From positions 1 through 6,376 of the forward strand of contig CAYRFV010000307.1 in the NCBI GenBank assembly GCA_964423545.1: 6,376 nucleotides of DNA, written 5' to 3'. The position numbers were made by a program, and so were the translations under genes. Shown here one piece after another: positions 1 to 6,160 of this stretch. This DNA is from JALOOE01 sp964423545 (GTDB lineage Bacteria > Chloroflexota > Anaerolineae > CG2-30-64-16). The stretch's first letter is position 1. Each line of letters opens with the position of its first letter. The notes under the pieces were generated by a model, which did not search any database, was not told the DNA's origin, and saw only the letters and a program-made list of their open reading frames with translations.

Positions 1-2005
1 GCACGGCGGTGGGGCCACCTCGCTCGACGCCGCACGCGGCGGCGACCGAGGTGGCGAGCGGCGTCCCCGCCAGCCGGCCGTCGGGCGTGGCCGGCGTGCG
101 CGCGCCCACCCGCACCGCGCTCGACCGGGTGATGTGCACGTTGCCGAACGGCGTGCCGTCGCGGGGATCGCGGCAGATCTGTTTCACCGGCTCGTCGCGC
201 AGCCGCTCCACGAGCGCGACCAGACCTTCGAGTCGGGCGTCATCGTTGCCGTGCTTGGGCGCGCGCAGCAGCCGTTGGCGGAGCAGCTCTTGCCCCGCGA
301 AGTTGGTCTTGCAGGCGTTCGCAATCTGTTCGAGGGTCGCATCGCCCCGCTCGTAGACGACCTCCCGGATGGCGGCCAGGCCATCCACCATGTTAGCGAA
401 GAAGCTGCCACCGCACGACAGGATGTTGTACTTGGTCCGCTCGGCCAGATCGCGGCCCCGCTCGATGCAGCCATCGAAGAAGCAGGATGTGAGGGGCGTC
501 TGGCCCCACCGCCTTTGGGCCGTGAGGAGCGGCATATTGGCCGCATAAGAGGTCGCAACCTGCCAGCGCAGCACGCGGCCCACGGCCGCAGTCAGGTCAT
601 CGAAGGTTCGCAGCGCCTCGGGGGGCGGGATGTCGGGAACCGCGCCCCGGCCATCATAGCCGCGGCCCGCGGTGAGCGCCAGCTCCAGCGCTCCCGGGTA
701 GTCCACGTGCGCACCGGGGTTGAAGTACGCTTTGCCCGGGATGCCGATCTCGTTGCAGCCGACCGGTACGTAGTCGAAGGCGTCCTCGCGCGAGACACCC
801 AACGCCATGAACATCGCTGGCACCGCCGCGTCGCTCATCATCAGCGGGAAGCAGGTCGAGCCGGCCAGGTTGTGCAGGCAGAAGTCGAAGAAGTCGGGAT
901 CGATGTTCGGATGCCAGCGCACCCACACCAACGGCTCGGGCAGCGACATCGCGCCCGTCGCTTTGATGAAGAGCCAGGAGAGCTCGTTCGTCTGGTCAAC
1001 ACCGTCGGGAGTCGAGCCGCCGACCACCAACCCCTGGGTCAGGTTGTGTTCGATACCCCAAAAGGTGTTGTCGCGCTGCTTGAGCAGGAAGTTCTCGCAA
1101 AGGGTCAGGCTGAAGTCGTCGTCCAGCCGGCCCGCGTCTCGATCCGCCCGGTAGAAGGGGTAGAGGAGCTGATCCAGACGGTCGGGCGTGCACGAATAGC
1201 CGTGCCCCTCGATGTGGACCGCCTGGTGCGCGAACCAGACCAACTGCATCGCCTGGTGGAAGGTCGCGGGCGGTTGGTGGGCGATCAGCCCGGCATTGCG
1301 CGCCATCTCGGCAAGCTGCGCTGCGCGCGCCGGATCGGCGCACTGCGCCGCTTCATCGGCCAAGAAGGCCGCGTAACGTGCGATCCATTCCCCCATGCCG
1401 AGCAGGACCTGCTCCGCGGCGGTCAGAAACTCCAGGCTGGCCGGCTCGATCTCCTCCGCACGCCGCGCCCTCACGCGTTGCGTCAGCCCATCCAGCCCGA
1501 CCTCCAGCAGTTCCCGATAGGAGGGGCTGAGGTGTCCCTGGTTGGAGAGGAACTTATAACCGGCGACGGCAGTGCGTTCGCGCTGAGTCCCATGCACAGT
1601 GCGCATGTAGGCGCGGTATTGTCCCCACAGGTTGCGGTCTGTCCAGTAGTCCATGATCGGCTGGGGAACCTTGCCGGCCAGGTAGCCGCGCTGCTGCGGC
1701 TGCTCATTGACGTAGAGATCTTCCTCGGCGATGCCCAGCTCTACCATGACCGGCATCGCGCCCGGCGCCTCGGAGATCGTCCCGGCCAGCAGATCGCCCG
1801 GTCGGATGTAGAGCGGCACGGTGCGGAAGTACTCAGCCAACGCCAGCGCCTTCTTCACGATCCAGGGCGCACCCTCGTTGGCCTGCCAGACGCGGGTGAA
1901 CGCCTCGGCCCGCGCCAGGCCTACGGCCACAGGCGAATCAAGGATCGCGCGGCGCAGGGCCAGCATGGGCGCCGGATCGTGATTAGGGGGAAAAACAAAA
2001 CGCAT
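1..2005 (-). CDS. Pyruvate formate-lyase-like glycyl radical enzyme (probable dehydratase or C-O lyase), 3' end beyond window
   Basis: The frame is open from the ATG at 2005 for 668 codons and runs off the left edge. Family members are usually about 780-850 residues, so roughly the last 120-180 are missing, including the C-terminal RVxGY-type loop that carries the glycyl radical. Visible family features are LYPFYRADRDAGRL (281-294), the VGG-STPDGVDQTNELS segment (328-343), SLPEPLVWVRWHPN (354-367), the active-site VGCNEIGIPGK (415-425) with thiyl Cys417 and general-base Glu419, KYNILSCGGSFFANMVDGL (525-543), and the PDGRLAGTPLA...GGPTAV run near the edge. A Cys-x-Glu motif is typical of the eliminase/dehydratase branch (glycerol dehydratase, choline lyase, hydroxyproline dehydratase), whereas true PFL has Cys-Cys, so pyruvate formate-lyase activity is unlikely. 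The enzyme is cytosolic and oxygen-sensitive and needs a radical-SAM activase, which is not in this window. The start is supported by GAGAGG 6 nt upstream and an in-frame TAG two codons upstream. The substrate is unknown. Family sure, reaction inferred. Confidence 0.93.
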   Translation of the reverse strand, partial: MRFVFPPNHDPAPMLALRRAILDSPVAVGLARAEAFTRVWQANEGAPWIVKKALALAEYFRTVPLYIRPGDLLAGTISEAPGAMPVMVELGIAEEDLYVNEQPQQRGYLAGKVPQPIMDYWTDRNLWGQYRAYMRTVHGTQRERTAVAGYKFLSNQGHLSPSYRELLEVGLDGLTQRVRARRAEEIEPASLEFLTAAEQVLLGMGEWIARYAAFLADEAAQCADPARAAQLAEMARNAGLIAHQPPATFHQAMQLVWFAHQAVHIEGHGYSCTPDRLDQLLYPFYRADRDAGRLDDDFSLTLCENFLLKQRDNTFWGIEHNLTQGLVVGGSTPDGVDQTNELSWLFIKATGAMSLPEPLVWVRWHPNIDPDFFDFCLHNLAGSTCFPLMMSDAAVPAMFMALGVSREDAFDYVPVGCNEIGIPGKAYFNPGAHVDYPGALELALTAGRGYDGRGAVPDIPPPEALRTFDDLTAAVGRVLRWQVATSYAANMPLLTAQRRWGQTPLTSCFFDGCIERGRDLAERTKYNILSCGGSFFANMVDGLAAIREVVYERGDATLEQIANACKTNFAGQELLRQRLLRAPKHGNDDARLEGLVALVERLRDEPVKQICRDPRDGTPFGNVHITRSSAVRVGARTPATPDGRLAGTPLATSVAAACGVERGGPTAV

Positions 2006-2129
2006 CGTCTACCTCTCGGCGGTAATCGAGAACGGGGATGCGGATCGCGGGTCTCAGAATGACATCCATCTGATAGCGAGCGATGCGCCGTTGCCTTTAG
2101 TCCGATCCGCGTTCATTCGCGACCGGTTC
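2006..2129 (-). other. Intergenic leader between deoC and the glycyl radical enzyme gene
   Basis: This 124-bp gap is one of the two longest between genes here. It holds an 8-bp inverted repeat, GCGGATCG at 2040-2047 and CGATCCGC at 2103-2110. It also holds a weak 10-bp tandem (ATCCGCGTTC at 2105-2114, ATTCGCGACC at 2115-2124, 7 of 10 identical) that looks like the remnant of a small intergenic repeat. I see no hairpin followed by a T run, so no terminator is called, and no convincing -35/-10 pair. The gene may be read through from deoC or have its own unrecognised promoter. Confidence 0.4.
2012..2017 (-). promoter_or_regulatory. Shine-Dalgarno site fixing the start of the glycyl radical enzyme
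   Basis: On the minus strand GAGAGG stands 6 nt before the ATG at 2005. The same stretch holds an in-frame TAG two codons upstream of the ATG, so no longer N-terminus is possible. The next in-frame ATG is codon 14 and has no comparable upstream site. Confidence 0.7.
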
Positions 2130-2816
2130 TCAGGGCAACCCCAGACGCTTCTTGCAGTCGTCGAGCATCTCGGCGGTGCGGGTGGCGCCGCAGCGGGTGA
2201 CACCCACCTCCCGCACAGCGAGCAGCGCGTCGAGCGTGCGCACGCCGCCGGCTGCCTTCACCTGAACGTGGCTGGGCGAATGTGCCCGCATCAGCTTCAG
2301 GTCCTCGAGGGTCGCGCCGCCCGTGCCGTAGCCGGTCGATGTCTTCACCCAGTCGGCGTTCAGCTCGCCGCAGATCTCGCACAGGCGGATCTTGTGGGCG
2401 TCGGTCAGGTAGCAATTCTCGAAGATGACCTTGACCTTCTGACCCGCCGCATGTGCCACGTCGATGACGGCTTTGATATCCGCGCGGACGTAGTCCCAGT
2501 CGCCGCTCAGCACCTTGCTAATGTTGACGACCATATCCAGCTCTTCGCCGCCGTCCTTGAGCGCCTGCGCCGCCTCAGCGGCCTTGATGGCGGTCGTGTG
2601 CCCGCCGTGCGGAAAGCCGATGGTCGTGCTGGCCCGCACATCGCTCCCGGCCAGGATCTCGGCGCAGCGATTCAGGTAATAGGGCAGAATGCAGACGCTT
2701 GCCACGTCATAGGCCAGCGCCAGCTTACAGCCTTTCTCCAGATCCTCGACCGCGATGGTCGGGTTGAGGAGGGAATGGTCGATCATCTTGGCGATATCTG
2801 AATAGGTGTAGTCCAT
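2130..2816 (-). CDS. deoC: Deoxyribose-phosphate aldolase (class I, DeoC family)
   Basis: The 228-residue product has the usual length for bacterial DeoC. The family reaction is reversible retro-aldol cleavage of 2-deoxy-D-ribose 5-phosphate to acetaldehyde and glyceraldehyde 3-phosphate through a Schiff base in a cytosolic TIM barrel. All key positions can be seen: MIDHSLLNPT (11-20), Asp94 in EELDMVVN, KVIFENCYLTD (129-139), Schiff-base Lys158 in WVKTSTGYGTGGAT (156-169), Lys187 in VKAAGGVRT, and a phosphate-binding CGATRT near residues 209-214. GGAGG lies 4 nt upstream of the ATG. The gene sits between a sugar kinase and a glycyl radical enzyme rather than with nucleoside phosphorylase or phosphopentomutase genes. 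Its role here is therefore more likely in a dedicated sugar pathway than in nucleoside salvage, and a related deoxy-sugar phosphate could be the true substrate. Family assignment is firm, physiological substrate inferred. Confidence 0.95.
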   Translation of the reverse strand: MDYTYSDIAKMIDHSLLNPTIAVEDLEKGCKLALAYDVASVCILPYYLNRCAEILAGSDVRASTTIGFPHGGHTTAIKAAEAAQALKDGGEELDMVVNISKVLSGDWDYVRADIKAVIDVAHAAGQKVKVIFENCYLTDAHKIRLCEICGELNADWVKTSTGYGTGGATLEDLKLMRAHSPSHVQVKAAGGVRTLDALLAVREVGVTRCGATRTAEMLDDCKKRLGLP

Positions 2817-2836
2817 GGTTCCTCCGACAATTCATT

Positions 2837-2908
2837 GTAGGGGCGATCCCTCTGTGGTCGCCCGCCTGTGGTTGCCCGCCGGGGCAGGCACGGAGGCGCT
2901 GCCCCTAC
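2837..2908. repeat. 72-bp palindromic intergenic repeat with two hairpins
   Basis: The ends form an 8-bp inverted repeat, GTAGGGGC (2837-2844) and GCCCCTAC (2901-2908). Inside are two separate hairpins, each with an 11-nt loop: GGGCGA/TCGCCC (2841-2846 with 2858-2863) and GGGGCAG/CTGCCCC (2881-2887 with 2899-2905). A 14-bp tandem with one mismatch (CTGTGGTCGCCCGC at 2852-2865, CTGTGGTTGCCCGC at 2866-2879) lies at the centre. The right arm contains the TAG stop codon of the kinase gene, and the left arm ends about 11 bp before the deoC ribosome-binding site. It resembles the small GC-rich palindromes scattered between genes in many Chloroflexota genomes, which is a recollection and not a search result. 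No T run follows either hairpin, so it is not a classical terminator. In RNA it could affect polarity or mRNA stability. Confidence 0.75.
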
Positions 2909-3867
2909 GTCGGTGTCCCGCGCTTCACCGCCAGCGCGATGCCACCGAGCGCGCCGGCCTTGTCGCCCAGCAGCGACTTCTCGATGCGCAGGTCGTCGGT
3001 CGGGAACATGCCTACCCGGCGGCGTACGGTCGCGCGCACGGTGTCGAACAGCAGCGGGCCGATCTCGGCCACGCCGCCGCCCAGCACGACCAGGTCGGGG
3101 TGGAGCACGGTGACCACATTCGCCACGCCGATGCCGATGTACTCGGCCGCGCGAACGAGCGCCTCGCGCACGGCGTCGTCCCCGGCCGCGGCGGCCATTT
3201 CCCGTGGGGTGATCGCGCTGGCATTGCCGCCCACCAACCGGTGCAGCTCCGGTGCGCGGCCGCTCTGCAGCAGCCACACCCCTTGGGCGGTGATCGCCGG
3301 CCCGCTGGCGAGGGTCTCCAGGCAGCCACGATTGCCACAGCCGCACAGGGGCCCGTCCGGCACGATCGTCTGGTGGCCAAGCTCGCCCGCTGCGCCGAGC
3401 GGTCCCAGCCGCAGCCGGCCCTCGACCACGACTCCGCCGCCAATGCCGGTGCCCAGGGCGAAGAAGGCCATCGTAACGTTCGCCCTACGGCCGAGGCCAT
3501 ACGTCAGCTCGCCCAGGGTCGCCATGCGCACATCGTTCAGCAGATAGACCGGGCAGCCGATCTGCGGCGCGAGAACGTCACGCACGGGCACGCCCCGCCA
3601 TTGGGTCGGGAGGTTGGGCAGGAACCGGGTGGCGCCGGCGGCCAGGTCGGCCAGCCCGGGCACGCCCATGCCGGCCCCCACCGGTTGCACGCCGGTCTCC
3701 GCCGCCAGATCGTTCACCAGTCCGGCAATGCGGCCCAACACGGCCGGCGGCCCCTCGTGCGACAGAGTGGGGACAGTCCTTTCGGCAACGACTTGGCCGG
3801 CGGCCGTCGCGAACATGCAAGCGATTTTGGTGCCGCCCAGGTCGATGCTGGCGTAGACGCCGGTCAT
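2905..3867 (-). CDS. ROK-family sugar kinase
   Basis: The product is 320 residues, normal for a ROK kinase, and lacks the N-terminal DNA-binding domain of ROK repressors. Seen in order are the phosphate-binding SIDLGGTKI (7-15), GVPGLAD (68-74), catalytic Asp112 in LLNDVRMATLGE, the ATP-site ALGTGIGGGVVVEG (137-150), the sugar-contacting GELGH (161-165), and the zinc-binding set His165, Cys175, Cys177 and Cys182 within CGCGNRGCLET. VLGGGVAE (261-268) is the C-terminal nucleotide-site segment. The family transfers the ATP gamma-phosphate to a hexose or related sugar in the cytosol. The exact sugar (glucose, allose, N-acyl sugar or other) cannot be read from the sequence. The ATG at 3867 overlaps the upstream epimerase stop in ATGA, pointing to translational coupling, and there is no clear ribosome-binding site of its own. 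Longer in-frame starts up to 4182 would overlap the epimerase by about 300 bp and are rejected. The TAG stop lies inside the palindromic repeat. Confidence 0.93.
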   Translation of the reverse strand: MTGVYASIDLGGTKIACMFATAAGQVVAERTVPTLSHEGPPAVLGRIAGLVNDLAAETGVQPVGAGMGVPGLADLAAGATRFLPNLPTQWRGVPVRDVLAPQIGCPVYLLNDVRMATLGELTYGLGRRANVTMAFFALGTGIGGGVVVEGRLRLGPLGAAGELGHQTIVPDGPLCGCGNRGCLETLASGPAITAQGVWLLQSGRAPELHRLVGGNASAITPREMAAAAGDDAVREALVRAAEYIGIGVANVVTVLHPDLVVLGGGVAEIGPLLFDTVRATVRRRVGMFPTDDLRIEKSLLGDKAGALGGIALAVKRGTPT

Positions 3868-4778
3868 GGCAGAAACTGCTTCAGGTATCGTCCGCTCTGC
3901 CGCAGCGCAGCCCGGCGGGTCTCCAACGTGACCTCGTACGCCCGATCTTCCACCTCGATGCACACGGGGCCGTCGTACTTCACATCGCCCAACACGGACA
4001 AGAAGCGACCCCAATTCACGTCGCCTAGTCCAGGCAGCTTCGGCGTGTGAAACTGGAGCGGCGCTGCCAGGATGCCCACTTCGTCGAGCCGGGTTCGATC
4101 CACGCGCGCATCCTTCGCATGGACATGGAAGATGCGGCTCGCGAACTCCCACAGCGGCCTGACATAGTCGATCTGCTGCCACACCAGATGCGACGGATCG
4201 TAGTTCAGACCAAAGCTCGGGCTGGGGATCTCCTCAAACATGCGACGCCAGATGGCAGGCGTCGTAGCCAGGTTCTTCCCTCCCGGCCACTCATCGCCCG
4301 TGAAGAGCATCGGGCAGTTTTCAATCCCGATACGCACACCGTGGTCCTCCGCGAACTTGACCAGCGGCGGCCACACCTCCCGAAAGCGCGGCCAGTTGGC
4401 ATCCACCGAGCGCGCCCAATCGCGGCCGATGAAGGTGTTGAAGGTGCTCACCCCAAGCATCTGCGCCGCGCGGATGACCTGCTGCATGTGTTCCACGTAG
4501 ACGGCCGCCTCGGCGCGGTCGGGGATGAGCGGGTTGGGATAGTAACCGAGCCCGCTGATGCTGACACCCGATTCCGCCATCAGATCCCTGATGCGCTGCG
4601 CGTCGGACTTCGTGAACCCGGCCACGTCGATGTGCGTGACCCCTGCATAGCGACGTTCCGCCTTGCCGCGCGGCCAGCACATCAGCTCGACGCAGGCGAA
4701 GCCTTCGGCCGCAGCGAACTTCACGACCTCCTCAAGGGAGAGATCGGGCAAAATGGCACTGACGAACCCTAGTTGCAT
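3864..4778 (-). CDS. Sugar phosphate isomerase/epimerase (xylose isomerase-like TIM barrel)
   Basis: The 304-residue product matches the AP-endonuclease-2/IolE-like TIM-barrel family. These enzymes use a divalent metal to isomerise, epimerise or dehydrate sugars and inositols in the cytosol. Visible are the N-terminal MQLGFVSAILPDLSLEEVV, CVELMCWP (29-36) and the likely metal and catalytic residues: Glu153 in GIENCPM, Asp194 and His197 in NYDPSHLVW, His220 in FHVHAKD, and Glu275 in CIEVEDRAYE. GGAGG stands 7 nt before the ATG at 4778. It follows the oxidoreductase by 113 bp, and its stop overlaps the kinase start by 4 bp, so the product of this enzyme may be the kinase substrate. Members of this family often act on 3-keto sugars made by a partner Gfo/Idh/MocA dehydrogenase, which fits the neighbour. 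The precise reaction is not recognisable. Confidence 0.92.
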   Translation of the reverse strand: MQLGFVSAILPDLSLEEVVKFAAAEGFACVELMCWPRGKAERRYAGVTHIDVAGFTKSDAQRIRDLMAESGVSISGLGYYPNPLIPDRAEAAVYVEHMQQVIRAAQMLGVSTFNTFIGRDWARSVDANWPRFREVWPPLVKFAEDHGVRIGIENCPMLFTGDEWPGGKNLATTPAIWRRMFEEIPSPSFGLNYDPSHLVWQQIDYVRPLWEFASRIFHVHAKDARVDRTRLDEVGILAAPLQFHTPKLPGLGDVNWGRFLSVLGDVKYDGPVCIEVEDRAYEVTLETRRAALRQSGRYLKQFLP

Positions 4779-4891
4779 GGGAAAACCTCCGTATCCGGCA
4801 GTGATGACGCGTTGCGTAGAGCGTGTCGCGTATTCCGTTAGCCGGCCATCAGGGACGGATCATTCTCCAGCCACGCACTGCGCACGGCGAA
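4779..4891 (-). other. Intergenic region between oxidoreductase and epimerase genes
   Basis: The gap is 113 bp. Its distal part is taken up by the direct repeats at 4873-4906, and its proximal end holds the GGAGG ribosome-binding site of the epimerase (4786-4790 on the complementary strand). I see no hairpin with a T run and no convincing promoter, so read-through from the oxidoreductase is the simplest reading. Confidence 0.4.
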
Positions 4892-4906
4892 CTACGCACT
4901 GCGCAC
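4873..4906. repeat. Two exact 13-bp direct repeats, 21-bp period
   Basis: ACGCACTGCGCAC occurs at 4873-4885 and again at 4894-4906 with an 8-bp spacer. The second copy overlaps the last codons of the oxidoreductase: read on the minus strand it encodes the final Val-Arg-Ser-Ala region, and the TAG stop (4894-4892) lies at its edge. Each copy also contains the palindrome TGCGCA. Similar short ACGCACT-type runs are a familiar sort of intergenic simple repeat in Chloroflexota, which is a recollection. Confidence 0.7.
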
Positions 4907-6049
4907 TACGTCCACCCACCGTCCCTCCCGATGACTAGCCAGGATCGCCTCGCACAGCATGATCTCCCGATGGCCGTCGGCAAAGGTGGGGTAGGTCGGC
5001 GGAGCCGTGAAGTCGCCGGCCGCGATGTAGTCGTAGTACGCGCGGTAGATCTGCTTGAAGGTGTCGGGGAAGCCCTCGTTGTGGCCCCCCGGATAGTTGA
5101 TGAAGCCACGGGCATAGGTCGAGAGCAGCCCCGGATCGCGGATCAGACTCTCGTTGGCGCGCTCGCGGTGGCCGATCCACAGCTCGTTGGGCGACTCACT
5201 GCACCACGCAAGCGCCTGCTTCGATCCCGCGATCTCGAAGCGCAAGCAGTTCTTGCGGCCCGCCGTTACCTGCGAAGTCCAGAGCATCCCCCGGCTGCCG
5301 CCCCGGAAGCGCAGCATCACGCCACCATAGTCCTCGGTGGTGATCGCGACCGACTCCGTTGCAACAATTTGTTCTTCCTTGCCCTTGAACGTCTGCACCT
5401 CCCCCTTGGGCCGCTGCCGGATGGGATGTACGGTCTTGAGGTCGGCGCAGACGGCCTCCACCTCCAGCCCGGTGATGAACTGCATCAGGTCGAGCCAGTG
5501 GGTGCCGATATCGGCCACCGCGCGCAACGCGCCGCCCTCCTCGGCCAGCACGCGCCAGTTGTAGTCGGTGGGGTAGAAGAGCCAGTCCTGGACGTAGCTG
5601 CCGCAGATCGAGTAGACCTCACCCAGGTCGCCGCGGCGCACCATATCGTGCGCCTCCAGGCAGAGCGGGTAGAAACGGACGTTGTAGTTGACGCCGGCGG
5701 CCAGACCGGTTGCCCGCGCCAGCTCAACGAGCGCCGCCGACTCGGTCGAGTTCATTGCCAGCGGCTTTTCGCACAACACGTGTTTGCCGGCCCGAAGCGC
5801 CGCGCTTGCGATCTCGAAATGGAAGCGGTTGGGCGTGGTGATGTGCACGACCTGGACCTCGGGGTCGGCCAGGAGCTCCTCGGGCGAGGCATATGCCTTG
5901 GCGAGTCCAAGCCTCGCCGCTGCCCCGCGCGCCTCCTGCGGCGTCGCGGCCAGGATGCCGGCCACGGGCACGCCCAGCCGTTGCAGCGCCTCCACGTGCA
6001 CCGGACCGATGAACCCGGCGCCGATGACGGCGGCAGTGATGTTGTACAT
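4892..6049 (-). CDS. Gfo/Idh/MocA-family NAD(P)-dependent sugar oxidoreductase
   Basis: The product has 385 residues, typical of the family. The N-terminal Rossmann fold shows AAVIGAGFIGPVH (6-18) with Gly10, Gly12 and Gly15. HITTPNRFHFEIA follows at 69-81, and the family signature CEKPLA at 93-98 carries the active-site Lys95. The C-terminal substrate domain has VADIGTHWLDLM (178-189), where Asp180 and His184 are the usual catalytic pair. A YPGGHNEGFPDTFKQ stretch (319-333) is of the kind found in sugar and inositol dehydrogenases of this family. Such enzymes oxidise or reduce a ring hydroxyl or keto group with NAD(P) in the cytosol. AGGAGG lies 6 nt before the ATG at 6049. With an isomerase/epimerase gene on each side, it probably makes or uses a keto-sugar. 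The C-terminal VVRSA is encoded by a repeat and may be a late addition. Alternatives include inositol dehydrogenase, levoglucosan dehydrogenase and 1,5-anhydrofructose reductase, and I cannot choose between them. Confidence 0.94.
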   Translation of the reverse strand: MYNITAAVIGAGFIGPVHVEALQRLGVPVAGILAATPQEARGAAARLGLAKAYASPEELLADPEVQVVHITTPNRFHFEIASAALRAGKHVLCEKPLAMNSTESAALVELARATGLAAGVNYNVRFYPLCLEAHDMVRRGDLGEVYSICGSYVQDWLFYPTDYNWRVLAEEGGALRAVADIGTHWLDLMQFITGLEVEAVCADLKTVHPIRQRPKGEVQTFKGKEEQIVATESVAITTEDYGGVMLRFRGGSRGMLWTSQVTAGRKNCLRFEIAGSKQALAWCSESPNELWIGHRERANESLIRDPGLLSTYARGFINYPGGHNEGFPDTFKQIYRAYYDYIAAGDFTAPPTYPTFADGHREIMLCEAILASHREGRWVDVVRSA

Positions 6050-6160
6050 GCTTTGCCTCCTGTCAGGATGACCGATGACGGAAGATGCAGGGCGATCGAC
6101 CGAAGAGGTGGCCCACCGAAGCGAGCTGCGCCGCGCCGCCTGCGTCGTTCGTGTCCCTGC
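6050..6160 (-). other. Intergenic region upstream of the oxidoreductase gene
   Basis: The gap is 111 bp and holds the AGGAGG ribosome-binding site of the oxidoreductase (complement of 6056-6061). An imperfect palindrome around GGTGGCCCACC lies near 6107-6117. I see no T-rich tail, so no terminator is called, and no recognisable promoter. Confidence 0.4.

Noticed and set aside
134..2062. A 642-codon open frame on the plus strand
   Set aside because: It is exactly antisense to the glycyl radical enzyme, whose minus-strand frame shows unmistakable family motifs. The plus-strand translation is low-complexity (rich in Arg, Gln, Val and His) with no recognisable domain, as expected from GC-rich antisense frames.
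2091..2801. A 236-codon plus-strand frame
   Set aside because: It is antisense to deoC, with no motifs. The minus strand encodes a complete DeoC with all catalytic residues.
2837..2908. Rho-independent terminator or a mobile element with transposase
   Set aside because: The hairpins are not followed by a T run on either strand. The 72-bp element carries no gene and shows no clear target-site duplication.
2815..4050. A 411-codon plus-strand frame
   Set aside because: It is antisense to the ROK kinase and the end of the epimerase, and its composition is that of a shadow frame.
3868..4182. N-terminal extension of the kinase frame
   Set aside because: It would overlap the epimerase coding sequence by about 300 bp. 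ROK proteins begin just before the DLGGT motif, which the ATG at 3867 satisfies.
4047..4772. A 241-codon plus-strand frame
   Set aside because: It is antisense to the epimerase, which has its metal-ligand motifs and a good ribosome-binding site on the minus strand.
4873..4906. CRISPR-like direct repeats
   Set aside because: There are only two 13-bp units with an 8-bp spacer, far too short for a CRISPR array.
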